Source: an uncultured Dysosmobacter sp.
GTDB taxonomy: Bacteria; Bacillota; Clostridia; Oscillospirales; Oscillospiraceae
Length of the DNA stretch: 64,000 nt
Assembly: GCA_934590165.1 (NCBI GenBank)
Contig: CAKTOO010000004.1
Coordinates: 75,619-139,618, forward strand
Direction: 5' to 3'
Every line of letters begins with the position of its first letter. The first letter of the stretch is position 1. The notes beneath the pieces were generated by a model that saw only the letters and a list, made by a program, of their open reading frames with translations, made no database searches and had not been told where the DNA came from. Position numbers and translations under genes: made by a program. Positions 51,100 to 58,993 of the stretch are shown piece by piece.

Positions 51100-52542
51100 A
51101 TGACAGTTATTCTTGCAGTCATCGCCATTTACATGGCCGCCATGCTCTTTATCGGCTACCGGGCCAAAAAGAGCGTGAAAAGCTCCGCGGATTTCTTCAT
51201 CGGCGGCAGCCGCTTCGGCTCCGTCCTCACCGCCATCGCCCACCAGGCCGCCGGCCTCAGCGGCTGGCTGTTCATCGCTTGGTCCCAGCAGGTGGCCGGC
51301 TCCGGTTTAGGCGCCATTTGGACGGCGTTTTCCTCCGGTTTCGCCCCCTTTATCAACTTCTTCGTCATGGCCAAGCGGGTAGCCAAGTTCACCGTCATGA
51401 CCAAGGCCCGCAGCTTTATCGACCTCATTGAGGCTCGGTACTACGATGAGGACCGAAAGCTCATCCGGGCCATCGCTACGATCATCATCGCCATCAGCAT
51501 CACTGTGTACATGAGCTCCCAGCTCATGGCCGCCGGCACCACCTTCCAGGCGGTGCTGGGGCTGGACTACCGGGTGTCCGTGCTCATCGGTGCCGTGGTG
51601 GTCATTCTGTACACCTCCGCAGGCGGCCTGCTGGCCGTGGCATGGACGGATTTCGTGCAGGGAATGCTGATGATCTTTGCCGTCATCGTGGGATTGTTCG
51701 TGGCTTTCAGCAACACCGGCAGCCTGGGCTTCGTCATGGACGAGATCGCCGCTGTGAACCCGGCTCTCACCTCTCCCTGGATCAATCCCATCACCATCGT
51801 GGGCCTGCTGTCCGCCGGCTGGCTGGGCTATATGGGCCAGCCTCAGATCGTGCAGATGTTCATGGGTATGAAGGACCCCGGCACCTCCAAGCGGGGTGCT
51901 GTCATCGCCGGCGCCACCGGCGTGTTCCTGCTGTTTGGCTCCTTCCTGGTGAACCTGTGCTGTATCGTCCTCTTCCCCAACAGCGAAAACACCAGCACCA
52001 ATTTCATCCAGCTTATCACCCAATATACGCCCCGTTGGCTGGTGGGCATCGTCACCGCCGCCATTCTGGCCGCCGTCATGTCCTCCGCTGACGCCCTGCT
52101 CCATGTAGCCACCACCGCCGTGACCCAGGACTTTTACAACAAGATGCTGAAAAAGGGCCAGGCCGCCGATAAGGAAGTGCTGCTGGTGGCCCGCATCGCC
52201 TCCGTGGTCATCGGCGCCTTCGCCATTTACATCGCTTTCAACCCCTTCGACAGCATCCTCTGGGTCAACTGGTGGGCCTGGGGCGGCCTGTCCGTGTTTG
52301 CCCCTATCCTGATCCTGGGCTTCTACTGGAAGCGCGCCACCCGCGAGGGCGCCATGGTCAGCATGATCGTGGGCTTCGTGGCGGTGTATGCCTGGTACAA
52401 GGCCGGGCTGAACACCATGCTGCATTACACCTTCGTGGCTTTCACCGTCACCGCCGTGGTGCACATCCTGGTGAGCCTGCTGACACCGGCTCCCCCCGCC
52501 CGCATCCAGCACATGGTGGAAGAGTTGAATAAAAAAGACTGA
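51100..52542 (+). CDS. putP: Sodium/proline symporter family protein
   Basis: 480 residues, 12-13 membrane segments of the SSS family. The start MTVILAVIAIYMAAMLFIGY, then SSADFFIGGSRFGSVLTAIAH and HQAAGLSGWLFIAWSQQV (Na+ and substrate helices 1-2), ARYYDEDRKLIRAIATI, and the C-terminal FAPILILGFYWKRATREGAM match PutP. It imports proline or a related compound with Na+. With proBAC in the same window, proline may serve as both nutrient and osmolyte. SD AGGAGG; first of a three-gene operon. Confidence 0.9.
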   Translation: MTVILAVIAIYMAAMLFIGYRAKKSVKSSADFFIGGSRFGSVLTAIAHQAAGLSGWLFIAWSQQVAGSGLGAIWTAFSSGFAPFINFFVMAKRVAKFTVMTKARSFIDLIEARYYDEDRKLIRAIATIIIAISITVYMSSQLMAAGTTFQAVLGLDYRVSVLIGAVVVILYTSAGGLLAVAWTDFVQGMLMIFAVIVGLFVAFSNTGSLGFVMDEIAAVNPALTSPWINPITIVGLLSAGWLGYMGQPQIVQMFMGMKDPGTSKRGAVIAGATGVFLLFGSFLVNLCCIVLFPNSENTSTNFIQLITQYTPRWLVGIVTAAILAAVMSSADALLHVATTAVTQDFYNKMLKKGQAADKEVLLVARIASVVIGAFAIYIAFNPFDSILWVNWWAWGGLSVFAPILILGFYWKRATREGAMVSMIVGFVAVYAWYKAGLNTMLHYTFVAFTVTAVVHILVSLLTPAPPARIQHMVEELNKKD

Positions 52543-52562
52543 TTTTTCAAAGGAGCATATCC

Positions 52563-53723
52563 ATGCCAGACGTATATGTCGTACAGGGCGGTTCCCCCGC
52601 TCGGATGGCCTACGACGCCATTTCCCAGGTATTTCATGAGGACCCAGCGGAGCTGTCCATTCTCCTGAAAGTGAACACCGGCTTCAAAGGTCCCGCCGCC
52701 AGCGGCCTTTGCACCCACCCGGAGGTGGTCCGGGGACTGATCCGCTATTTCAAGGAGCGGAACGCCAAAAAGCTCTATGTGGGCGACAGCTCCATCGTGG
52801 GCGTGGACAGCGTGGAGGCCCTGAAATCCGCCGGCATCTGGGATGTTTGCCAGGAGGAGGGCGTCCAGTGCCTGAATCTGGATGACAGCGGCATGAGGGA
52901 GCAGGAGATCCCGGACCCTATCATGGTGCCCCGCCTGAAAATGTCCAACCTGCCTTTTGAGGTGGACCGGGTCATCTCTGTCCCGGTGATGAAGACCCAC
53001 ATGTATGCCGGTGTCACCCTCAGCATCAAAAATATGAAGGGCTGCCTGTTCCAAAAGGACAAGACCCGCCTCCACCGTATCAACCAGGCTCCGCCGGATA
53101 TCCACAAGGGAAAATGTCTGGATTACGGGATTGTGGATCTGACAAAAGTCTGCTATCCTGATTATGTGGTCACTGACGGCGTGGTGGCCATGGAGGGCTT
53201 TGGCCCCTCCGGCGGCACGCCGGTGGAGCTGGGCGTGGTGTTGGCGTCGGACGATGCCCTGTCCGCGGACTTGGCAGCCATCCAGCTCATGGGCATGGCG
53301 GTGGACGATGTGCCCCACCTGAATCTGGTACGGGAAAACCGTGGTCTGGATGTGTCGGACATCCATGTCCACCCGGCGGATTACCTGAAATGGGCCCGCC
53401 GGTTCCAACTGGCATCGGAGCACGACCTGCACCTGAATTATCCCAATCCCCGGGTGGTGGACAAGGGCGCGTGCAGCGCCTGTCACGCGGCCATGGTGCA
53501 ATTTTTCCGCTATCATCACCAGGAGTATGAGAACGGCCCGGAGGCCACTCTCGTTTTCGGCGGCGACGCCACGGTGGAGGACTGCCAGGGCGGCCGGGTG
53601 GTACTGGTGGGCAACTGCACCGCCAAGCTCCGGGGTGAAGGTCGCGCCTTCTGCAAGGGTTGCCCGCCGGTGCCCTCCCAAATCGCCCGCACCATCAACG
53701 CCGGGACCACACTGGATGACTGA
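52563..53723 (+). CDS. DUF362 family protein with C-terminal cysteine motifs
   Basis: 386 residues. DUF362 signatures: LLKVNTGFKGPAASGLCTHPEVV, VGDSSIVGVDS, VISVPVMKTHMYAGVTLSIKNMKG and DGVVAMEGFGPSGGTPVELGVVLAS. The C-terminal part adds GACSACHAAMV and FCKGCPPVP, two cysteine pairs that could bind Fe-S or zinc, in a position where many family members carry a ferredoxin domain. Function unknown. It starts 20 bp after putP and is followed by the metallo-hydrolase after 16 bp. Confidence 0.85.
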   Translation: MPDVYVVQGGSPARMAYDAISQVFHEDPAELSILLKVNTGFKGPAASGLCTHPEVVRGLIRYFKERNAKKLYVGDSSIVGVDSVEALKSAGIWDVCQEEGVQCLNLDDSGMREQEIPDPIMVPRLKMSNLPFEVDRVISVPVMKTHMYAGVTLSIKNMKGCLFQKDKTRLHRINQAPPDIHKGKCLDYGIVDLTKVCYPDYVVTDGVVAMEGFGPSGGTPVELGVVLASDDALSADLAAIQLMGMAVDDVPHLNLVRENRGLDVSDIHVHPADYLKWARRFQLASEHDLHLNYPNPRVVDKGACSACHAAMVQFFRYHHQEYENGPEATLVFGGDATVEDCQGGRVVLVGNCTAKLRGEGRAFCKGCPPVPSQIARTINAGTTLDD

Positions 53724-53739
53724 AACGGAGGTTTGACAC

Positions 53740-54402
53740 ATGAAACTGCAATTTTTAGGCCACGCCTGTTTCCTGCTGGATGACGGCGCCCACAAGGTGC
53801 TGACGGACCCCTTCCTGACAGGCAATGGCCTGGCGGCCATTCCGGCAGACCAGGCGGAGGCGGACTTCATTTTTGTGACCCACGGTCACAGTGACCATAC
53901 CGGCGACGCCATGGCTATCGCCCAGCGCACCGGCGCCACGGTCTGCTGCACCGTGGATCTGGCGGACGGCGTGTTCGGTCCCGCCGGGGTGCGGGTCCAG
54001 GTGGGCAACCTGGGCGGCAGAATCCCCATGCCTTTTGGCTCCGCCAAGTTCTTCCAGGCCATCCACGGCAGCGGCGTGCCGGGGTGCCTGTCCTGCGGCT
54101 TCATTTTTGAGATAGGCGGTAAAAAGATCTACCATGCCGGCGACACTGCTCTCATGGCGGACATGGCTCTGCTGGCAGACGAGGACATCGATGTGGCTTT
54201 GCTGCCCATCGGCGACGTGTTCACCATGGGCCCGGCGGATGCTTTGCGGGCGGTGAAGATGATCCGTCCCAAGCTGACCGTCCCCATGCATTACGACACC
54301 TTCCCCCCCATTGCCCAGGACCCGGAGGCTTTTGCCGCCGCGGTACAGGCAGCGGGCTTCCAGGCTAAGGTCCTGCGTCCCGGCGAAAGCCTGTCCATTT
54401 AA
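53740..54402 (+). CDS. MBL-fold metal-dependent hydrolase (UPF0173 family)
   Basis: 220 residues. The start MKLQFLGHACFLLDDG and metal motif THGHSDHTGDA (HxHxDH) are diagnostic of UPF0173. HAGDTALMADMALLADEDIDVALLPIGDVFTMGPADAL and PMHYDTFPPI supply the remaining ligands. A cytosolic Zn hydrolase of unknown substrate, sometimes acting as an N-acyl hydrolase or lactonase. Last gene of the putP operon, with a terminator 17 bp downstream. Confidence 0.92.
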   Translation: MKLQFLGHACFLLDDGAHKVLTDPFLTGNGLAAIPADQAEADFIFVTHGHSDHTGDAMAIAQRTGATVCCTVDLADGVFGPAGVRVQVGNLGGRIPMPFGSAKFFQAIHGSGVPGCLSCGFIFEIGGKKIYHAGDTALMADMALLADEDIDVALLPIGDVFTMGPADALRAVKMIRPKLTVPMHYDTFPPIAQDPEAFAAAVQAAGFQAKVLRPGESLSI

Positions 54403-54418
54403 CCCCGCTCCATGAAGA

Positions 54419-54466
54419 AACTCCGGCGGCTGTAATTCCTCATTACAGCCGCCGGAGTTTTTTTCA
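54419..54466. terminator. Bidirectional terminator
   Basis: 16-bp arms CTCCGGCGGCTGTAAT / ATTACAGCCGCCGGAG and a T7 run. Confidence 0.93.
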
Positions 54467-54481
54467 TTGTATGGGAAGCGC

Positions 54482-55480
54482 TCAACCTTCCTTGCCGCCG
54501 GAGAGGTTCTTGCGGACCTCAGCCTCCACGATGGAGATGGGCAGCTTTTCCGTCTCGGCCCGCAGCTCGTCGAACTTCTTCATGCCGTCTGCTTTGACTT
54601 CCTCCCACTCCCGAGCGAAGCTGCCATCGACGATGTGGTTGTACTGCTCCTCGATGAATGCCCGCATGGAGGTGTTGTCCACCATCTTGAAGCGGGACAT
54701 CTGGCCGTACTGGCTGGTGCGGCTGTGAAGGGGCAGCTGCTTGAACAGGCCCATGTCCGCCATCTTCTCCATCATGACCATGGGCTCCTTGGACATGTAC
54801 ATCTCCGTCAGGATCGCCTCGGCAGGCAGACCCTTCTCCTGGAAGAAGTCAAAGGCCGTCACAAACACGTTCATGATCAGGGGCCAGATGGCCTGCTCGC
54901 TCATCAGGTCCAAATAGGTCTCGTCGTTGAAGGTCACCTCAATGGCGCCGGCCTTTGTGGAGCCCAACGCCTTGGCAAGGCCCACCGCGATCTCCTGGGC
55001 ATGGCCGGTGGCATCCTGGTTGATGACCACAAAGGTGGGGAAGCCCGTACCGTTCTCATAGGTCTCGCGGACGCCCTTGCCGATCATGCGGGGCGCCACC
55101 ATGATGACGTCCAGGTCCGCGGCGGGCTTGATAAAGCCATAGGTGATGTTATAGCCGGAAGCAAAGTTCAGGGCGGCACCGGGGTGCAGGTTGGGGGCGA
55201 TATCGCGCTCATAGATCTCAGGCGCCACTTCATCTGGCAGCAGCAGGAAGACCACATCCGCCTTCTTGGCGGCATCCGCGATAGAGTAGGTCTCAAAACC
55301 ATCCTCGTTGGCGGTGTTCCAGGAGCTGTCATGAATGCTGCCGACGATGATGTGCTTCACGCCGGAATCGCGCATATTCAACGCCTGGGAGCGGCCCTGG
55401 TTGCCGTAGCCGATAATCGCGATCACCTTGTCCTGGATCGCCTCAATGTGCCCGTCGCGGTCATAATAAACCTTTCCCAT
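54482..55480 (-). CDS. Ketol-acid reductoisomerase-like protein with altered active site
   Basis: 332 residues from ATG 55480 (AAGGAGG at good spacing; an in-frame ATG at 55531 has no SD). It is clearly related to class I IlvC: Rossmann IIGYGNQGRSQALNMRDSG, LLPDEVAPEIYE, the QDATGHAQEIAVG region and DLMSEQAIWP. Several residues normally invariant in IlvC differ: Ser108 replaces His in the HG(F/Y)N motif (ASGYN), Arg131 replaces the Lys of APKG, and Ser230 replaces the second metal Glu of ExxxE. Asp191, Glu195 and Glu226 are kept. It may reduce or isomerise another 2-keto acid. No ilvB/N/D is nearby; the neighbours are sugar-acid type genes. Confidence 0.8.
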   Translation of the reverse strand: MGKVYYDRDGHIEAIQDKVIAIIGYGNQGRSQALNMRDSGVKHIIVGSIHDSSWNTANEDGFETYSIADAAKKADVVFLLLPDEVAPEIYERDIAPNLHPGAALNFASGYNITYGFIKPAADLDVIMVAPRMIGKGVRETYENGTGFPTFVVINQDATGHAQEIAVGLAKALGSTKAGAIEVTFNDETYLDLMSEQAIWPLIMNVFVTAFDFFQEKGLPAEAILTEMYMSKEPMVMMEKMADMGLFKQLPLHSRTSQYGQMSRFKMVDNTSMRAFIEEQYNHIVDGSFAREWEEVKADGMKKFDELRAETEKLPISIVEAEVRKNLSGGKEG

Positions 55481-55534
55481 AGGGAGAGCCTCCTTCACTT
55501 TGCTCGTAAATTTAATTTCGTCATATGACATAAG

Positions 55535-55577
55535 ACATCTGATGTGTTAAGTATATCATGTGCCGCATAAATGTCAA
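55535..55577 (-). promoter_or_regulatory. Promoter of the ketol-acid reductoisomerase-like gene
   Basis: Minus strand: TTGACA (55577-55572), 16-bp spacer, TATACT (55555-55550). The odd palindrome ACATC-T-GATGT (55535-55545) lies at the expected start site and could bind one of the adjacent GntR regulators. Confidence 0.7.
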
Positions 55578-55616
55578 GGGCTTTTCCGGGTATTTTCCCC
55601 AAAATTTATAAAAGCA

Positions 55617-55648
55617 GACCGGGGGGGGAGCAAGCTCCCCCCCCGGCC
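55617..55648 (-). terminator. Very GC-rich terminator after the FCD regulator
   Basis: Arms CCGGGGGGGGAGC / GCTCCCCCCCCGG with an AA loop. On the minus strand it is followed by TCTGCTTTTAT. Each arm holds an eight-base homopolymer. Confidence 0.8.
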
Positions 55649-55673
55649 TGTCTGATATGCATTCTGCCCTGAT

Positions 55674-56453
55674 TTAGGTAGCGGAGTCCGCGTCCTGCTC
55701 CCGAAGACGGAACGCGGCAGCCCACTGCCGGGCGCTTTTCCAAATCGCCGCTATGGCAGCATCCTTATCCCGCGTCAGGATCGCGGCGCAGATCTTCTCA
55801 TGGTCTTCCAGGGCGATTTCAGGATTATAGCGAATGGAGATGCCGATCGTCTCCCGGAACAGCTCATTCAGGGCGCCGCCCAGGCTGATCATGAAGGAAT
55901 TGTGCGTCGCCTGCAAAATCTGGCTGTGAAATGCCAAATCGTCATCCGCCGTCAGCTGTCCAGACTGCTTTTTCTGCCGGAACGCCGCCAGGGACGCCTG
56001 GATCGCCGCAACATCTTGTTCTGTCGCCGCGTCGATGGCCAGTGTTGTATAGGCGGATTCCACTGTCCGGCGGAACACCTGCAGTTCCTCCTCATTTCCG
56101 CTGTTCAAATACAAGTGGGACAGCATCACATTCAAATATCCCTGCTCGGGATTGGCGCTGATGACCGTGCACAATCCCCGCCGGATCTCCACAACACCCA
56201 GGGCTTCCAGCATTTTGACTGCCTCCCGGACGCTGCTTTTGCTGACCTGCAGTGTCTCCGAGATCTGCGTTTCCGTTGGGAGTACATCGCCCGGCTTCAG
56301 ATCCTGTTCCAGGATCAGCTTCTCAATGGATTCCATGACTTGGCGGGACAAACTTTTCCGCCGCAGCTGCTGAATGGGATTCCCAGTCACACAAATCGCC
56401 TCTTTACCCTTCTTTATCAAGTTTGACATTGCATCCGTGCTTTTAATACACAT
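55674..56453 (-). CDS. GntR/FadR-family regulator (FCD domain)
   Basis: 259 residues (ATG 56453; Met9 also possible). Winged-helix ~30-95: SRQVMESIEKLILEQDLKPG, LPTETQISETLQVSKSSVRE, the recognition helix region, and LEALGVVEIRRG. The FCD effector domain at ~115-245 includes DLAFHSQILQATHNSFMI with the metal/acid-binding Asp-His pattern typical of FadR-type regulators of organic-acid catabolism. It lies between the reductoisomerase-like gene and a second divergent GntR gene, so it probably controls the locus in response to a hydroxy or keto acid. Confidence 0.9.
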   Translation of the reverse strand: MCIKSTDAMSNLIKKGKEAICVTGNPIQQLRRKSLSRQVMESIEKLILEQDLKPGDVLPTETQISETLQVSKSSVREAVKMLEALGVVEIRRGLCTVISANPEQGYLNVMLSHLYLNSGNEEELQVFRRTVESAYTTLAIDAATEQDVAAIQASLAAFRQKKQSGQLTADDDLAFHSQILQATHNSFMISLGGALNELFRETIGISIRYNPEIALEDHEKICAAILTRDKDAAIAAIWKSARQWAAAFRLREQDADSAT

Positions 56454-56493
56454 GTTACTTTATCATATTTCATTGTCCCATACAACTATTTTC

Positions 56494-56522
56494 TTGAAAT
56501 AGAGGTGCGCCGCATGTATAAT
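56494..56522 (+). promoter_or_regulatory. Sigma-A promoter of the second GntR gene
   Basis: TTGAAA (56494-56499), 17-bp spacer, TATAAT (56517-56522), in the 99-bp divergent region shared by both regulators. Confidence 0.8.
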
Positions 56523-56552
56523 ATGTACAAAAAATGAAAAGGAGGACCGAGG

Positions 56553-57233
56553 ATGGATCTAGCCGTACCCAAGATCCGCTCTGTGCGGGACCAGGTCTAC
56601 GACGGCATCAAATCCATGATCGTCAGCGGCCAGATCCCCCAGGGGACTAAATTGCAGGAAAGTGAGCTGGCTGAACTGTTTCAGGTCAGCAGGACCCCTG
56701 TCCGGGAGGCGCTCAAGACGCTGAAGGACGACGGCCTGCTGGAAAACGGCTCCGGAAAGGGACTCTTTGTCAAGGTTCTGACTCCCACCAATGTGGAGGA
56801 CATTTTTCAGGTGCGGAGCCTTCTGGAGCAATTTGCTCTGCGCAACGCCATCCCGCGGCTGACCCAGGAACAGGACCGCTACTTGTTGGAGCTGCGCGCC
56901 AAATTTGAACCCTTCCGCACATATACGGACATGGATGCCTATGTTCGGCTGGATATTGAGCTCCATAACTGCATCATCATCTATTCCGGAAACCAATTTC
57001 TCAAGGATCTCACGGACCGGGTATACGGTTTTTTGCAGCCGGTCCGCCTGTTTTCCCTCAGCACCCGGCAGCGCTACGAGGATTCCATCACGGAGCATAT
57101 CGGCATCATTGACGGAATGCTGGCGCGGGACACGGAAAAGGCCTCGTCCATTTTGCAGACACATTTGGATGTCGCAGAAAAAAACGTGCTGTACATCCTG
57201 AAAAACCAGGCTTCTCCGCCTTCAAATCTTTGA
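56553..57233 (+). CDS. GntR-family regulator (FCD-type)
   Basis: 226 residues (SD AAGGAGG). Winged helix 8-75: VRDQVYDGIKSMIVSGQIPQG, KLQESELAELFQVSRTPVREAL, LLENGSGKGLFV. C-terminal helical FCD-like domain (~85-215) with RLDIELHNCIII and SITEHIGIIDGML holding acidic/His ligand positions. Second regulator of the module, directly upstream of the LarA-like gene but separated from it by a terminator and a new promoter. It differs from the 55674 regulator by more than paralog-level similarity, so two inducers or a cascade are possible. Confidence 0.9.
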   Translation: MDLAVPKIRSVRDQVYDGIKSMIVSGQIPQGTKLQESELAELFQVSRTPVREALKTLKDDGLLENGSGKGLFVKVLTPTNVEDIFQVRSLLEQFALRNAIPRLTQEQDRYLLELRAKFEPFRTYTDMDAYVRLDIELHNCIIIYSGNQFLKDLTDRVYGFLQPVRLFSLSTRQRYEDSITEHIGIIDGMLARDTEKASSILQTHLDVAEKNVLYILKNQASPPSNL

Positions 57234-57242
57234 TTTTTTCAG

Positions 57243-57281
57243 AAACACGCAAAGAGCCCTTTGGCTTTTTGCGTGTTTTTC
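57243..57281 (+). terminator. Rho-independent terminator
   Basis: AAACACGCAAA / TTTGCGTGTTT stem with T5, after the second GntR gene. Confidence 0.85.
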
Positions 57282-57320
57282 CTTTTTGTACAAGAACACC
57301 CAGGAAACTTTCCCTGTTTT

Positions 57321-57354
57321 GTCAATTGACCGAAACATCCTCAAAGCATACTAT
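57321..57354 (+). promoter_or_regulatory. Promoter of the larA-like operon with palindrome over the -35
   Basis: TTGACC (57326-57331), 17-bp spacer, TACTAT (57349-57354). The palindrome GTCAATTGAC (57321-57330) overlaps the -35, and the same 10-mer occurs at the coaW promoter (within 19181-19201, with a 3-bp insertion between half-sites). Confidence 0.7.
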
Positions 57355-57397
57355 GTATTTAAAAGACAAAATAAATACATTTCAAGAGGAGACTCCT

Positions 57398-58669
57398 ATG
57401 GACTTTCAACTTCCTTATTATAAAGGTACTTTACCGCTGCATGTACCTGACAAAAATCTAAAACACGTTCTTGTGAACCATGCGGAGGAATTCCATTCGG
57501 ACCGTTCAGAAGCCGACATCGTCCGCGACGCCCTGGCATCTCCTATCGGGACGCCACCCCTGTCCGTTTTGGCCCATGGCAAGCAGAACATCCTGGTCAT
57601 CACCTCGGACCACACCCGCAGTATGCCCTCCGGGATCACCATGCCCATTTTGCTGGAGGAGATCCGCAAGGGCCAGCCGGACGCATCCATCACCATTCTG
57701 GTCGCCACCGGCCTTCACCGCCCCACCACCCAGGAGGAGCTGCTGGACCGCTTCGGTCCCGATATCGTGGCCCGGGAGCGGATCGTGGTCCACAACGCCT
57801 TCCAGCCAGAGGAGATGCGCTATGTCTGCCAGCTTCCCTCCGGTGCGGGACTCAGCGTCAACCGTCTGGCACTGGAAAGTGACCTGATCGTTTCCGAGGG
57901 CTTTATTGAACCCCATTTCTTCGCCGGCTTCAGCGGTGGCCGCAAGAGCATCCTCCCGGGCATCTGTTCCCAGGAGACTGTCAATGAAAACCACTCCGCC
58001 AAGGCTATTGCCAGCCCTCTGGCCGCCACCGGCGTTCTGCACGGAAATCCCATCCACGAGGATATGGCCTATGCGGCCCGAAAGGTGGGACTGGCCTTCA
58101 TCCTCAATGTGGCCATGGACGCGGAAAAGCACATTGTTGCCGCCTTTGCCGGTGACTGCATCCAGGCCCATGCCCAGGGCTGCGCCTTCGTGTCGGATAT
58201 GTGCGGCGTGGACAAGGTGACCAGCGACATCGTCATCACCACCAACAGCGGATACCCCCTGGACCAGAACCTGTACCAGACGCCCAAGGGCGTGTCCACT
58301 GCCGCCGCCTGTGCCGGCGAGAACGGTGTTTTGATCCTGGGTGCCTCTCTGTGTGACGGTATCGGCGGCACCAACTTTGAAAAGCTCATGCGCCTGGGCT
58401 CTCCCCAGATCATCAAGGACACCATTGAAGCCATTCCGCCCAAGGAATCCATCCCCGAGCAGTGGTGCGCCCAAATTTACGCTAGGCTGCTGCTCCAGCA
58501 TCCCATTATCATCGTTACCCAGCATATGGACCCCCGGGAGCTGGAGGCCATGGGTTTCCTGGCGGCCACCAGCTTTGACCAGGCGCTGGAAATGGCGTTC
58601 CAGTTGAAAGGCCCCGATGCGTCCGTCACGGTCATTCCGGACGGCGTGTCCGTTATCGTAAGATCTTAA
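57398..58669 (+). CDS. LarA-type racemase/epimerase (nickel-pincer family)
   Basis: 423 residues from ATG 57398 (SD AGAGGAG; frame open upstream without family character). LarA hallmarks are all present: ITSDHTRSMPS near 70, ATGLHRPTTQEE with His107, GFIEPHFFAGFSGGRKSILPG with His173 and Lys183 (pincer attachment and nickel site), and ENHSAKA with His199. These equal His108, His174, Lys184 and His200 of Lactobacillus plantarum lactate racemase. The family racemises or epimerises alpha-hydroxy acids including lactate, malate and aldonates. The cofactor genes larB/C/E are not in the window and must lie elsewhere. First gene of an operon with the UxaA-type pair. Confidence 0.9.
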   Translation: MDFQLPYYKGTLPLHVPDKNLKHVLVNHAEEFHSDRSEADIVRDALASPIGTPPLSVLAHGKQNILVITSDHTRSMPSGITMPILLEEIRKGQPDASITILVATGLHRPTTQEELLDRFGPDIVARERIVVHNAFQPEEMRYVCQLPSGAGLSVNRLALESDLIVSEGFIEPHFFAGFSGGRKSILPGICSQETVNENHSAKAIASPLAATGVLHGNPIHEDMAYAARKVGLAFILNVAMDAEKHIVAAFAGDCIQAHAQGCAFVSDMCGVDKVTSDIVITTNSGYPLDQNLYQTPKGVSTAAACAGENGVLILGASLCDGIGGTNFEKLMRLGSPQIIKDTIEAIPPKESIPEQWCAQIYARLLLQHPIIIVTQHMDPRELEAMGFLAATSFDQALEMAFQLKGPDASVTVIPDGVSVIVRS

Positions 58670-58686
58670 AAGGAGGAACTATCACT

Positions 58687-58989
58687 ATGCAGGAGCGAAA
58701 ACTCGCAGTCCAGGTACAGCCCACCGACAACGTGGCTTCCATCTTCGCCGAAGTGTCCGCCGGTGATGTGGTAGAGGTCATGGCTCGGGACGGCAGCGTG
58801 GAGGCTATTCCTGTCCACGAGGACATCCCCTATGGCCATAAGATCGCGCTGCGGGATATTCCCAGCGGCGGTACCGTCTTGAAGTACGGCGAATCCATCG
58901 GCATTGCCACCAAGGACATTCAGCGGGGCGATTACGTCCATGTCCACAACCTGGACAGTGCACGGGCCCGCGGCGACTGGAAGGAGTAA
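58687..58989 (+). CDS. UxaA-family small subunit (SAF domain)
   Basis: 100 residues (SD AGGAGG). A SAF/AFP-like beta-clip domain: VPVHEDIPYGHKIALRDIPSG, LKYGESIGIATKDIQRGDYVHVHN. In E. coli UxaA and GarD this is the N-terminal domain of one chain; here it is a separate gene, as in sulfolactate sulfo-lyase SuyA. It lies 17 bp after the racemase-like gene and 4 bp before the large subunit. Confidence 0.92.
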   Translation: MQERKLAVQVQPTDNVASIFAEVSAGDVVEVMARDGSVEAIPVHEDIPYGHKIALRDIPSGGTVLKYGESIGIATKDIQRGDYVHVHNLDSARARGDWKE

Positions 58990-58993
58990 GAAT

